Origin: an uncultured Eubacteriales bacterium
Lineage (GTDB): Bacteria > Bacillota > Clostridia > Oscillospirales > Acutalibacteraceae
Assembly (NCBI GenBank): GCA_934486615.1
Contig: CAKSQO010000006.1
Coordinates: 1 to 64,000 of the forward strand
Direction: 5' to 3'
DNA length: 64,000 bases
Made by a program: the position numbers and the translations under genes. Under the pieces are notes generated by a model, which had not been told where the DNA came from, did not search any database, and was given only the letters and a program-made list of their open reading frames with translations. Shown here in pieces: positions 25,099 through 33,227 of the stretch; position 1 is the stretch's first letter; the number at the start of each line of letters is the position of its first letter.

Positions 25099-25141
25099 GC
25101 CGCTCCTTGTCCGAAATTCGGACGATGAGCGGCGTTTTTTT
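25099..25141 (+). terminator. Intrinsic terminator after the deacetylase
   Basis: GCCGCTC (25099-25105) pairs with GAGCGGC (25127-25133), with an inner GTCCGAA/TTCGGAC stem, followed by GTTTTTTT. Confidence 0.92.
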
Positions 25142-25182
25142 GGACTGATAATAATTGCGGAGTGCCTAACAGCACAGATTGA

Positions 25183-25247
25183 AAGGGTTTGCACCGCACC
25201 CAAGCCTCCCCATGAAGCAAGGGGAGGCTTTTTCGGTGCGGTGCGAA
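25183..25247. repeat. REP-like palindrome
   Basis: GCACCGCACC and GGTGCGGTGC flank an inner hairpin AGCCTCCCC...GGGGAGGCT followed by TTTTTC. A related AAGGG(A/G)AGGCTTTTTCGG segment occurs near 57258. It lies between convergent genes and could also terminate the leftward gene pair. Confidence 0.6.
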
Positions 25248-25281
25248 TCAGCAAATCACTTACATTATATAACAGAGCGCG

Positions 25282-25755
25282 TCAAAGAATCATTTCCATT
25301 CCCGTCTTCTGCACTTTCATTCCGAGGTGACGGTAGAAGCCCTCGGCGCTGTCGTTGCCGGCCCAGACGTTGAGCGTGACATTGTAGCAGCCCTTCCCGC
25401 GCGCGAAGTCGCAGACGTACCCGAACAGGCGCGTGCCAGCGTGAGTGCCGCGAGCGTCTTCGTCAACGCAGAGGTCATCGATGTACAGCGTATCCATTTT
25501 AACGCGCGAGCCGTCGCCGTAGCTTTCGAGCACGCAGAACGCGTAGCCGACGACCTGACCGCCGCGCTCGGCGACGAAGATCGGGCGGCGCTCATCGGCA
25601 ATTATCCCGCGCAGTTCGTCGTCGGTGTACTTCTTAGCGCCCGCTGTAAATAAGTCGGGGCGAATGTCGCTGTGCACCCTGTGCACCTGAAAAAGCAGGC
25701 GGTCAAGCTGCGGAATGTCCGCATCGGCCGCACGCCTGACAGTTATATCATCCAT
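25282..25755 (-). CDS. GNAT family N-acetyltransferase
   Basis: A 157-residue acetyltransferase that should move an acetyl group from acetyl-CoA to an amine. The GNAT core is visible: beta strands IFVAERGGQVVGYAF, the acetyl-CoA loop in DEDARGTHAGTRLF and the C-terminal DSAEGFYRHLGMKVQKTGMEM. The N terminus ITVRRAADADIPQLDRL is typical. The substrate is unknown. The ATG overlaps the stop of the upstream gene by 8 bases, so the two are translationally coupled. Confidence 0.92.
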   Translation of the reverse strand: MDDITVRRAADADIPQLDRLLFQVHRVHSDIRPDLFTAGAKKYTDDELRGIIADERRPIFVAERGGQVVGYAFCVLESYGDGSRVKMDTLYIDDLCVDEDARGTHAGTRLFGYVCDFARGKGCYNVTLNVWAGNDSAEGFYRHLGMKVQKTGMEMIL

Positions 25756-26266
25756 TCTTATTTATCTCCTCTATCGCTTGATTGAACGCGCGCCTTATCG
25801 CGCGCTCGGTTTCGGGATATATCGCCGAGTAGCCGCTCGCCGAGTCGAGAGCGTGCGCAGCGGACGCTTTGCGGCTGCTTAAGCCCGCCTCAAGCCCCAG
25901 CTCGTCCGCGCGCGTGAGTATCAGCGGGCGTATAAGGAGCAGCGCGCCGCGCTTTTCGACAGGGCTGACGGCGCCGTCAGGCTTGCCCGCGCAGAGGTAG
26001 CGCGCGTCTATCGCGTCGTCGAGCGTGTCAGGGAGGGCGAGCGCGTCACACCCGAGCGTCGCCGCTTCGGCGCACTGCTCATCAAGCGGGCCGCCCGCAG
26101 CCTTCAGCGGCAGCACGGCAAAGCCGCCGTCGCGGCCGAGCGCGGTCAGCGTTTCAAGCAGCATTTCACCGGCAGCACCGGAATCGGCGACCGCGACGCG
26201 CCGAACGCCGCGCAGCAGGCCGAACCTCGCGCACGCGGCGCGTACTTTTATCAAGGCAACGCTCAC
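25748..26266 (-). CDS. Small protein resembling a degenerate PP-loop (TtcA/TilS-like) domain
   Basis: A 172-residue soluble protein. The strand-loop VRRVAVADSGAAGEMLLETL sits where PP-loop ATP pyrophosphatases have SGGxDS. The late segment LLLIRPLILTRADELGLEAG resembles the RPLL segment of TtcA/TilS tRNA-modifying enzymes. The expected SGGxDS signature and the CxxC of TtcA are absent, so an active thiolase or ligase is unlikely. The GTG at 26266 has GGGAG about 9 bases upstream. It is coupled to the GNAT gene. Homology is suggested by motif order only; it may be an unrelated Rossmann-like protein. Confidence 0.5.
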   Translation of the reverse strand: MSVALIKVRAACARFGLLRGVRRVAVADSGAAGEMLLETLTALGRDGGFAVLPLKAAGGPLDEQCAEAATLGCDALALPDTLDDAIDARYLCAGKPDGAVSPVEKRGALLLIRPLILTRADELGLEAGLSSRKASAAHALDSASGYSAIYPETERAIRRAFNQAIEEINKNG

Positions 26267-26432
26267 TCGCTCTCACTCCCTTTTGACAAAAATTGTATCA
26301 TTTTTCGCTCAAAAAGGCAAGCTGCGGCAATTTATTTTTAAAAATCGTTCGTGAGTAAATAAGAGAAAACGAGAGAAAACAAGCGAAAATCGAAGCTTGC
26401 ACTTTGCCAATTAAAAAAATGCAAAAAAGGTG

Positions 26433-26461
26433 TTGACACTTATCCTCGGTTGTGGTATCAT
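26433..26461 (+). promoter_or_regulatory. Sigma-A promoter of rplM-rpsI
   Basis: TTGACA (26433-26438), 17 bases, TATCAT (26456-26461). The leader to the rplM start is about 50 bases and holds no obvious autoregulatory structure. Confidence 0.85.
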
Positions 26462-26516
26462 ATCGCTTGTTGAAGAGTCTTTATTTTTAAGGATAATTAT
26501 TTTGGAGGTAACCACT

Positions 26517-26945
26517 ATGTCAACTTTTATGCCAAAAGCGGGCGAAATCAGCCGCAACTGGTATGTAATTGACGCTGCGGGTAAGTCCCTCGGCCGCGTA
26601 GCCGCTGAGGCCGCTGTGCTCCTTCGCGGTAAGCACAAGCCGGAGTTTGCTCCCCACGTCGATTGCGGAGATCACGTAATCATCATCAACGCCGCTGACG
26701 TTGTTCTTACCGGCGCTAAGCTCGATAAGAAGTTCTACTATCGTCACACCGGCTACATCGGCGGCCTCAAGGCTGTCAAGTACCGCACCCTTATGGCTAC
26801 CCGCCCCGAGCTGGCTGTTGAGCTTGCCGTCAAGGGTATGGTTCCCGATACCACCATCGGCCGCAAGGCCCTGACCCGTCTTTCCGTTTTCAAGGGCGCT
26901 GAGCACAATCATGCCGCCCAGAAGCCGGAAGTCTGGAATTTCTGA
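26517..26945 (+). CDS. rplM: 50S ribosomal protein L13
   Basis: The 142-residue large-subunit protein L13. Family landmarks include WYVIDAAGKSLGRVAAEAA, HVDCGDHVIIINAADV, the YYRHTGYIGGLK motif and the C-terminal EHNHAAQKPEVW. GGAGGT lies 7 bases before the ATG at 26517; the longer upstream frame crosses the promoter and was rejected. It is cotranscribed with rpsI, the universal L13-S9 pair. Its codon choice (GCT, GTT and CGT more often than neighbours) suits a highly expressed gene. Confidence 0.98.
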   Translation: MSTFMPKAGEISRNWYVIDAAGKSLGRVAAEAAVLLRGKHKPEFAPHVDCGDHVIIINAADVVLTGAKLDKKFYYRHTGYIGGLKAVKYRTLMATRPELAVELAVKGMVPDTTIGRKALTRLSVFKGAEHNHAAQKPEVWNF

Positions 26946-26961
26946 GGGGAGGACGCTCTAA

Positions 26962-27363
26962 ATGTTTGAAACTACACCTTATTTTTATGGTACAGGCCGC
27001 AGAAAGAGCTCCGTCGCTCGCGTTCGCGTTTACGCTAACGGCACCGGCAAGATCACCATCAACGGCCGCGATATAGACGATTATTTCGGCCTCGATACCC
27101 TTAAGCTCATCGTTCGTCAGCCTCTCGCCCTCACCGGCACCGAGTCCAAGTTCGACATCGTCTGCACCGTTGCAGGCGGCGGCGTAACCGGTCAGGCCGG
27201 CGCTATCCGCCACGGTCTTTCCCGCGCTCTGCTTCAGTATGACGCCGAGCTGCGCGGCGCGCTGAAGAAGGCGGGCTTCCTGACCCGCGACCCGAGAATG
27301 AAAGAGCGCAAGAAGTACGGCCTCAAGGGCGCCCGTCGTGCTCCGCAGTTCTCCAAGAGATAA
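26962..27363 (+). CDS. rpsI: 30S ribosomal protein S9
   Basis: The 133-residue small-subunit protein S9. It shows the N-terminal GTGRRKSSVARVRV, the GQAGAIRHGLSRALL block and the basic C-terminal tail ending in FSKR that reaches the P-site tRNA. GGGAGG lies upstream of the ATG. It follows rplM by 16 bases and is closed by an intrinsic terminator. Confidence 0.98.
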   Translation: MFETTPYFYGTGRRKSSVARVRVYANGTGKITINGRDIDDYFGLDTLKLIVRQPLALTGTESKFDIVCTVAGGGVTGQAGAIRHGLSRALLQYDAELRGALKKAGFLTRDPRMKERKKYGLKGARRAPQFSKR

Positions 27364-27384
27364 TTTTACATTATCGACATTCAA

Positions 27385-27417
27385 ATCCCGAAGGCTACAC
27401 GCTTTCGGGATTTTTTT
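27385..27417 (+). terminator. Intrinsic terminator of rplM-rpsI
   Basis: ATCCCGAA (27385-27392) pairs with TTCGGGAT (27404-27411), followed by a run of seven T. Confidence 0.95.
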
Positions 27418-27480
27418 ATATGCATAAAAGGTCGCGGCGGGATTGGGTAAGTGCAGAACTCCGGGCGCGGAGCGGCGCTA

Positions 27481-27509
27481 TTGATTTTTCGTCTTATATA
27501 TGATAAAAT
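27481..27509 (+). promoter_or_regulatory. Promoter of the WTA cluster
   Basis: TTGATT (27481-27486), 17 bases, TAAAAT (27504-27509). The leader contains a small palindrome, CCGCCTTTAAAGGCGG, at 27534-27549, 30 bases before tarI. Confidence 0.7.
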
Positions 27510-27579
27510 AGCTGTAACTACCCAAAAATAAGGCCGCCTTTAAAGGCGGGTGAAACTTCAGACGAAAGAGGAGATAATA

Positions 27580-28284
27580 ATGGTATACGCGGCAGTTTTG
27601 GCGGGCGGAATCGGCTCAAGAATGCAGAACACCGACATTCCCAAGCAGTTTCTCGACCTCGACGGCAAGCCCATCATAATCCACACGGTTGAAAAAATGC
27701 TGATGAACACGTCGGTCGACGTAGTCTACATCGGCATAAATCCCAACTGGCTGACGTTTTGCGAGGATCTGGTTGCAAAGCACCTCGGCCCCGATCACGG
27801 CGTTAAGATCGTCGCGGGCGGTGCCGACCGCAACGGCACCATCATCAACATTCTTGACGACATCGAGAAAAGCTACGGCATAAACGACGATGACATCATC
27901 GTCACCCACGACGCTGTGCGCCCGTTCCTCACCCAGAGGATAATCGACGAGAACATCGCCGCCGCAGCCGAGTTCGGCGCGTGCGACACCGTCGTAAAGG
28001 CGAGCGACACCATCGTCCGCTCCGAGGACGGCAGCTTCATCACTGAGATCCCGCCGCGCGACCCGCTTTATCAGGGTCAGACCCCGCAGTCGTTCAAGAT
28101 AAAGCTGCTGCGTGACTGCTTCAACGAAATGACCCCCGAAGAGCAGAAGATCCTCACCGACGCGTGCAAAATATGCGTGCTCAAGGGTCATCCCGTGCGC
28201 CTTGTTGACGGCGAAGTGCTCAACTTCAAGATCACGACCGTCGGCGACTATCAGATGGCTCGTGCAATGCTGCTGATAAAATAA
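27580..28284 (+). CDS. tarI: Ribitol-5-phosphate cytidylyltransferase TarI
   Basis: This enzyme makes CDP-ribitol from CTP and ribitol-5-phosphate for wall teichoic acid. The 234-residue protein has the nucleotidyltransferase loop LAGGIGSRM near the N terminus and the signatures IPKQFLDLDGKPIIIHT, HDAVRPFLTQRI and YQGQTPQSF. IspD shares the fold, but the TKPI/IIHT pattern and the tarJ gene 50 bases downstream favour TarI. GAGGAG lies 6 bases before the ATG at 27580. It heads the teichoic acid operon. Whether it also serves isoprenoid synthesis cannot be excluded. Confidence 0.9.
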   Translation: MVYAAVLAGGIGSRMQNTDIPKQFLDLDGKPIIIHTVEKMLMNTSVDVVYIGINPNWLTFCEDLVAKHLGPDHGVKIVAGGADRNGTIINILDDIEKSYGINDDDIIVTHDAVRPFLTQRIIDENIAAAAEFGACDTVVKASDTIVRSEDGSFITEIPPRDPLYQGQTPQSFKIKLLRDCFNEMTPEEQKILTDACKICVLKGHPVRLVDGEVLNFKITTVGDYQMARAMLLIK

Positions 28285-28333
28285 AATCTGCGCTTAAAAG
28301 GCGCTGTTAAAGACAGAAACGGAGACACCCGAA

Positions 28334-29350
28334 TTGATAAATTACGTTTACCAGCTTATAGCACCGCGCACGATAACCGTAAAATACAAGGACGTCGACA
28401 CCGCGGCAGGCAACGTCATCATACGGCCGGAGTACCTTTCGATATGTCACGCCGATCAGCGCTACTACAAGGGCGAGCGCGACGCGGCGGTGCTTAAAAA
28501 GAAGCTGCCCATGGCGCTCATTCACGAGGCCATGGGGCGCGTCGTCCACGACCCGAGCGGCACCTTCAAAAAGGGCGAAAAGGTCGTTATGATACCCAAC
28601 GTACCCGGCACGCCGAAGGACGGGGTCTACAGCAACTATCTGCGCGACAGCCGCTTCCTTTCAAGCGGCTCGGACGGCTTTATGCGCGAGCTTGTCGACC
28701 TGCCCGCCGACAGGGTCGTGTCCTGCGAGGGCATCGAGCCGAAGCTCGCCGCGATAAGCGAATTCATCAGCGTTGCGTTCCACGCCGTCGCGCGGTTTGA
28801 AAAGCACGTTGAGAGCGCGGTCGACCGCATCGGCGTATGGGGCGACGGCGGACTGGGCTACCTCGTCTCGCTCGTGCTCAAGTATAAGTTCCCCAAGGCG
28901 AAGGTCTGCGTCATCGGTCTTGACGACACGAAGCTCGCGCGCTTTACGCACGCAGACGAGACCTACAACTCAACCTCGCTGCCCGCCGACTTTCACGTCT
29001 CGCACGCGTTTGAGTGCTGCGGCGGCAGCGGCTGCTACTACGCAGGGCAGCAGATAATCGACGTCATCGAGCCGCAGGGGCTGATGATGCTGATGGGCGT
29101 GTCCGAAAAGGAAGTGCCGTACAACACGCGTATGGTGCTCGAGCGCGGCCTGACCATGATAGGCTGCAGCCGCTCCGACCGCGTCGACTTTGAGCAGGTC
29201 ATCGCCTTCCTCCGCACAGGCAGGAACGCGCAGCGCATCTCGCGCATTATAACCGAGGTCGTCAACATCAAGAGCATCGCCGACATTCACACGGCGTTTG
29301 ACCGCGACCAGACCAACCCCTTCAAGACCGTATTAAAATGGAACATCTGA
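28334..29350 (+). CDS. tarJ: Ribulose-5-phosphate reductase TarJ
   Basis: A 338-residue zinc-type medium-chain dehydrogenase that should reduce ribulose-5-phosphate to ribitol-5-phosphate with NADPH, feeding TarI. The catalytic-zinc region SICHADQRYYKG and the nucleotide-binding block GVWGDGGLGYLVSLVL are visible. TarI-TarJ pairing is diagnostic for ribitol-type WTA. Translation probably starts at a TTG (28334) with GGAG 9 bases before it. The C-terminal half ends with FKTVLKW, as expected for the family. Confidence 0.92.
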   Translation: MINYVYQLIAPRTITVKYKDVDTAAGNVIIRPEYLSICHADQRYYKGERDAAVLKKKLPMALIHEAMGRVVHDPSGTFKKGEKVVMIPNVPGTPKDGVYSNYLRDSRFLSSGSDGFMRELVDLPADRVVSCEGIEPKLAAISEFISVAFHAVARFEKHVESAVDRIGVWGDGGLGYLVSLVLKYKFPKAKVCVIGLDDTKLARFTHADETYNSTSLPADFHVSHAFECCGGSGCYYAGQQIIDVIEPQGLMMLMGVSEKEVPYNTRMVLERGLTMIGCSRSDRVDFEQVIAFLRTGRNAQRISRIITEVVNIKSIADIHTAFDRDQTNPFKTVLKWNI

Positions 29351-29362
29351 GGTAATTTTCCT

Positions 29363-30172
29363 ATGATAAAAAGCCTTATAAGCGTGCTGAAAACCGACTT
29401 CAGGCACGTCAGGCAGACGGGCAATATGGCCGTTATCGAGCTGAAAAAGACGTACTCGTCGTCAACGCTCGGCCTGCTTTGGGCGATAATCAAGCCTGCG
29501 CTGTTCGTGCTCGTCTACTGGTTCGGTATCCAGGTCGGAATACGCGGCGGTACGGCGCGCGAGAACGGCGAGCCGTTCATACTCTGGCTCATCGCGGGCA
29601 TTATGCCGTGGTTTTTCGTCTCAGACGCGCTTGTGCAGTGCGGCATGAGCATCAGGCGGCAGCGCCACCTTGTAACCAAGGCGATTTTTCCCGTCGCGAC
29701 CATTCCCGTGATAACCGAGACGGCGCTGTTCATCGTGCACGCGATCCTCATCGCGATAAGTGCGGTGATATTCCTGCTGTCGGGCTACGCTTCGATAATG
29801 TTCGTGCAGATAATTTACTGTATGCTGTGCCTGTTCATTATGATGTGGGTGTTCGGTATGTTTTTCTCTGCGCTCGTCGTCGTCAGCCGTGACTTTGAAT
29901 ATCTGCTCAAGAGCGCGACGCAGGTGCTTTTCTGGATCTCACCTATCCTGTGGAACATCAAAAAGGTCGAGAAGATTCCGTTTATCTACTACATCATTCG
30001 CATAAATCCGATAAGCTACGTTATCGAAAGCTACCGCAACGCGTTCTTCGGACACTCGTGCTTCTCCGACTGGAAGGGGCTTTTGTGCTTCTGGGTCGAG
30101 ATGCTCGTCGGCGCGCTCATCGCGTGCTTTGTGTTCAAGCGGCTCGAGCGCGAGTTTGCCGATATACTGTGA
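29363..30172 (+). CDS. tagG: Teichoic acid ABC transporter permease TagG
   Basis: A 269-residue ABC-2 type permease with six transmembrane helices, the size of TagG/Wzm exporters. Typical features are the N-terminal amphipathic region with SSSTLGLLWAIIKPALFVLVY and the mid-protein RDFEYLLKSATQVLFWISPILW. It moves the lipid-linked polymer to the outer face of the membrane together with the ATPase gene ten bases downstream. TGAGGTAA lies 8 bases before the ATG. Confidence 0.94.
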   Translation: MIKSLISVLKTDFRHVRQTGNMAVIELKKTYSSSTLGLLWAIIKPALFVLVYWFGIQVGIRGGTARENGEPFILWLIAGIMPWFFVSDALVQCGMSIRRQRHLVTKAIFPVATIPVITETALFIVHAILIAISAVIFLLSGYASIMFVQIIYCMLCLFIMMWVFGMFFSALVVVSRDFEYLLKSATQVLFWISPILWNIKKVEKIPFIYYIIRINPISYVIESYRNAFFGHSCFSDWKGLLCFWVEMLVGALIACFVFKRLEREFADIL

Positions 30173-30182
30173 GGTGGGCTTG

Positions 30183-31379
30183 ATGGACTGTGCAGTCAGA
30201 ATTAAAAATTTAAGCAAGGTTTTCAAGCTCTATTCCTCCCCCATGCGCCGCATTGTCGACGCGGTTTTCGGCACTCGCGGCTACAAGGAATTCGTCGCCC
30301 TTGACGACCTGACCGTAGACCTGCCTAAGGGCGAGGTCATCGGCATACTCGGCAAGAACGGCTCGGGCAAGTCGACCTTGCTCAAGATCATCACGGGCGT
30401 TATGCAGCCGAGCTCCGGCTCGGTTGAGACCGACGGCAGAATTGCCGCGATGCTCGAGCTTACCGCAGGCTTCGACCAGGAGCTGACGGGCATCGAGAAC
30501 ATCTACCTCAAGGCGCTGTCGATGGGCATTTCGCGCGAGGACATCTCGCGCCGCCTTGACGACATCATCGCCTTTGCCGACATCGGCGACCACATCAACG
30601 ACCCCGTGCGCACATATTCAAGCGGAATGAAGTCGCGCCTCGGCTTTGCCGTTTCGGTCAACGTCGACCCCGACATTCTGGTCGTCGACGAGGTGCTTGC
30701 GGTCGGCGACGACGTGTTCCGCCTGAAGTGCATCGAAAAAATGAAGCAGTTCCGCGCGATGGGCAAGACGATACTGTTTGTCAGCCACTCGCTGTTCACG
30801 GTCAAGGCGTTCTGCACCAAGGGAATGTGGCTGTGCGGCGGCAAGCTGATGGCCTACGGCGAGCTGGGCGACGTGGTCAAGAAGTACGAAGCCTACCTCA
30901 AAGCCGAAAAGGCAAAAACCATCGCCGATCGCCGACTTTCTGGCGACAACTCCCCTGTTGAAAAGTCGGACATAATTGAGATCAAGAACTTCGCCATGCT
31001 GAACGAGGTGGGCGAAAAGGCAAGCTGCTTTGCCTGCGGGGAGGACATCAGCCTCCGATTTGACTACACGGTCAAGCGCCCGATAGATAAGCTCAACTTC
31101 GGCGTGACCCTGCGCGACGGCGAAAAGCGTGAGATCTTTATGAGCCCGCGCCGCAACGCCGAGCACCTGCTCGACGGCTCGGTCGGCACGCACTCGCTCG
31201 AAATAACAATAAAGCACCCCAACCTGCTCGACGGCGAATACTACCTCTCGGGCGAGATGTGGGACAATGACTCCACGTTCTACGTCGGCTACGCGAACAA
31301 GCGGCCGTTCAGTATGGTCAGCGAGGACTATCGCGGCAGCGGCATCTGCAGCTTCGACATCGAGTTTAAGAACGTGTAG
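30183..31379 (+). CDS. tagH: Teichoic acid ABC transporter ATPase TagH with Wzt-like C-terminal domain
   Basis: The 398-residue ATPase partner of TagG. Walker A is GKNGSGKS (57-64), the signature motif is YSSGMKSRLGFA and Walker B is ILVVDEVLAVGD. The extended N-terminal loop RRIVDAVFG is typical of TagH/Wzt transporters. Residues about 250-398 form a beta-rich domain (DISLRFDYTVKRPI through DGEYYLSGEMWDN) that resembles the carbohydrate-binding C-terminal domain of Wzt, unlike the SH3-like tail of Bacillus TagH. The domain may select a modified polymer end. GAGGTG precedes the ATG at 30183. Confidence 0.92.
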   Translation: MDCAVRIKNLSKVFKLYSSPMRRIVDAVFGTRGYKEFVALDDLTVDLPKGEVIGILGKNGSGKSTLLKIITGVMQPSSGSVETDGRIAAMLELTAGFDQELTGIENIYLKALSMGISREDISRRLDDIIAFADIGDHINDPVRTYSSGMKSRLGFAVSVNVDPDILVVDEVLAVGDDVFRLKCIEKMKQFRAMGKTILFVSHSLFTVKAFCTKGMWLCGGKLMAYGELGDVVKKYEAYLKAEKAKTIADRRLSGDNSPVEKSDIIEIKNFAMLNEVGEKASCFACGEDISLRFDYTVKRPIDKLNFGVTLRDGEKREIFMSPRRNAEHLLDGSVGTHSLEITIKHPNLLDGEYYLSGEMWDNDSTFYVGYANKRPFSMVSEDYRGSGICSFDIEFKNV

Positions 31380-31496
31380 CGGCACCTGACGGCGACGACG
31401 TTTTTCGCTTATACGCTTATAACGGCTGCAAAAAACGCGTCCGACCTTGTTTACAGAGGTAAACACTAAAAAAACAAATCAAAGAGGTCAAATTTA

Positions 31497-33227
31497 ATGT
31501 CCCAAACCGATTTTTTACCGCTTCTGACCGCCGACGTTATCAGGTGGGAGCGCATACTCATCACTGTTGCGGGCCGCGCGAGCAACATCGCGGACGGCTC
31601 GGTTGACTTTTACCTTTCAAATGAAAACGGCGAGCGCCTGAAGCTGACCGACGCGATCGTAAGCGACGGCCGCTTTGCCGTCAGGTTCAACATCGTCACG
31701 GTCTACACCGACCGCACCTGCCTGCCCGACGGGCGATGGGAGCTGCTGGCCGTCAGCAAGGACACTGCGGCCGTTTTCCCCGTGATCGCGGGCGAAAAGC
31801 TGTTCAGCGATGTCGGCCGCGACGACCACTTCGTCGGCCTGCCGAGGGAGGAGAAGCTCGCACGCTACGGCTGCACCTTTGCCAAGAGCTCGTCCAACGC
31901 CTACTCGCTCATACCGGCCGTCATGAGCGGCGACAGGCTCTGCTTTGACTCGCTTTATGCGCACCCGCTGCCCTTGTCAATGCCGCAGCATATAATGAGG
32001 TCGCTTAAAAAGGTATTCGGCCCGCTTGTCAATGCGATTCTGCGCGGCGGCTTCTTCATTATATATGATTTGACCAAGCTGCTGACCGCGCACAAGGGAA
32101 ATCACGTGCTGTTCTGCTCCGACTCGCGTGAGGAGCTTTCGGGTAATCTTGAGTTCGTCTATCGCCGTATGGTCGAGCGCAGGCTGGACAAGCAGTTCAA
32201 GATAAGCTTCCTTTTCAAGAAAAACGTCAGGGCACGCCGCTCGTTCGGCGAAAAATTCCGCGCCCCCTTTGCGCTCGCGCGCGCCGATATTATACTCATC
32301 GACGACTTTAACCCGACTATCGCACAGCTGAAGTTCAAACGCGGGGTCAAGGTCATTCAGCTGTGGCACGCGTGCGGCGCGTTCAAGACCGTCGGCTTCT
32401 CTCGACTGGGCAAGCAGGGCGGCCCCGCAATAAACAGCCGCAACCACCGCGCCTATACCCACGCCATCGCTTCGTCGCGCCACGTCGCGCCGTTTTACTG
32501 CGAGGCGTTCGGTCTCACTCCCGATATGGTCTATCCGACGGGAGTGCCGCGCACTGACATTTTCTTCGACGAAAAATACCGCAGCGAGACTCGCGCCGCG
32601 CTCTACGAGCTCGTGCCGCAGGCAAAGGGCAAGCGCGTGATACTCTTCGCGCCGACCTTCCGCGGCAACGGCGCAAAAAGCGGCAACTACCCGCTGTTCA
32701 AGCTCGATATGAACGCCCTCGCACAGCTGTGCAGGGAGACGAACTCCGTCTTTATCTTCAAGATGCATCCTTTTGTGCACGACAAGGTCGTAATTCGCCC
32801 CGAATTTTCCGATTGCCTTATTGATTTAAGCGCAGAGCGCGAGATTAACGACCTGCTGTTCATCACCGATCTGCTGATAACCGACTACTCGTCGGTCGTT
32901 TATGAAGCTTCGCTTTTAAACATTCCGATGCTGTTTTTCGCGTGGGATCTGGAAGCGTACATCTCGACGCGCGACTTTTACGAGCCGTTTGAGAGTTTCG
33001 TCCCCGGAAAGATAGTCAGGACGTTCGACGAGCTTGTAAAGGCGATTGTCAACGAGGATTACGAGCAGGAAAAGGTACTGCCGTTTTGCAAGCGCAACTT
33101 TGAGTTCCGCGACGGTCACTCCACCGACCGCGTGATCGACTGGCTGCTGCTCGGGCAGGAGGGCGAGTATTCCAAGCGCAGGGACGAGGCTGAGCCCTCG
33201 CCCGCAGCGGAGCAGAGCAATGGCTGA
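31497..33227 (+). CDS. CDP-glycerol/CDP-ribitol poly(polyol-phosphate) transferase, TagF/TarL family (first copy)
   Basis: A 576-residue enzyme expected at the inner membrane face that polymerises glycerol- or ribitol-phosphate onto the WTA linkage unit. An N-terminal beta-rich domain (about 1-150) precedes a GT-B catalytic domain. The family signatures are LWHACGAFKTVGFSR, GVPRTDIFFD, LFAPTFRGNG, FKMHPFVHDK and DLLITDYSSVVYEA. AGAGGT lies 8 bases before the ATG. It overlaps the second family member by 8 bases. With tarIJ present, CDP-ribitol is the probable donor for at least one copy. The C-terminal tail (about 555-576) is acidic and disordered. Confidence 0.9.
   Translation: MSQTDFLPLLTADVIRWERILITVAGRASNIADGSVDFYLSNENGERLKLTDAIVSDGRFAVRFNIVTVYTDRTCLPDGRWELLAVSKDTAAVFPVIAGEKLFSDVGRDDHFVGLPREEKLARYGCTFAKSSSNAYSLIPAVMSGDRLCFDSLYAHPLPLSMPQHIMRSLKKVFGPLVNAILRGGFFIIYDLTKLLTAHKGNHVLFCSDSREELSGNLEFVYRRMVERRLDKQFKISFLFKKNVRARRSFGEKFRAPFALARADIILIDDFNPTIAQLKFKRGVKVIQLWHACGAFKTVGFSRLGKQGGPAINSRNHRAYTHAIASSRHVAPFYCEAFGLTPDMVYPTGVPRTDIFFDEKYRSETRAALYELVPQAKGKRVILFAPTFRGNGAKSGNYPLFKLDMNALAQLCRETNSVFIFKMHPFVHDKVVIRPEFSDCLIDLSAEREINDLLFITDLLITDYSSVVYEASLLNIPMLFFAWDLEAYISTRDFYEPFESFVPGKIVRTFDELVKAIVNEDYEQEKVLPFCKRNFEFRDGHSTDRVIDWLLLGQEGEYSKRRDEAEPSPAAEQSNG

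Noticed and set aside
27580..28284. IspD of the isoprenoid pathway
   Set aside because: Adjacent tarJ and TagGH favour TarI. A double role is possible but not needed.
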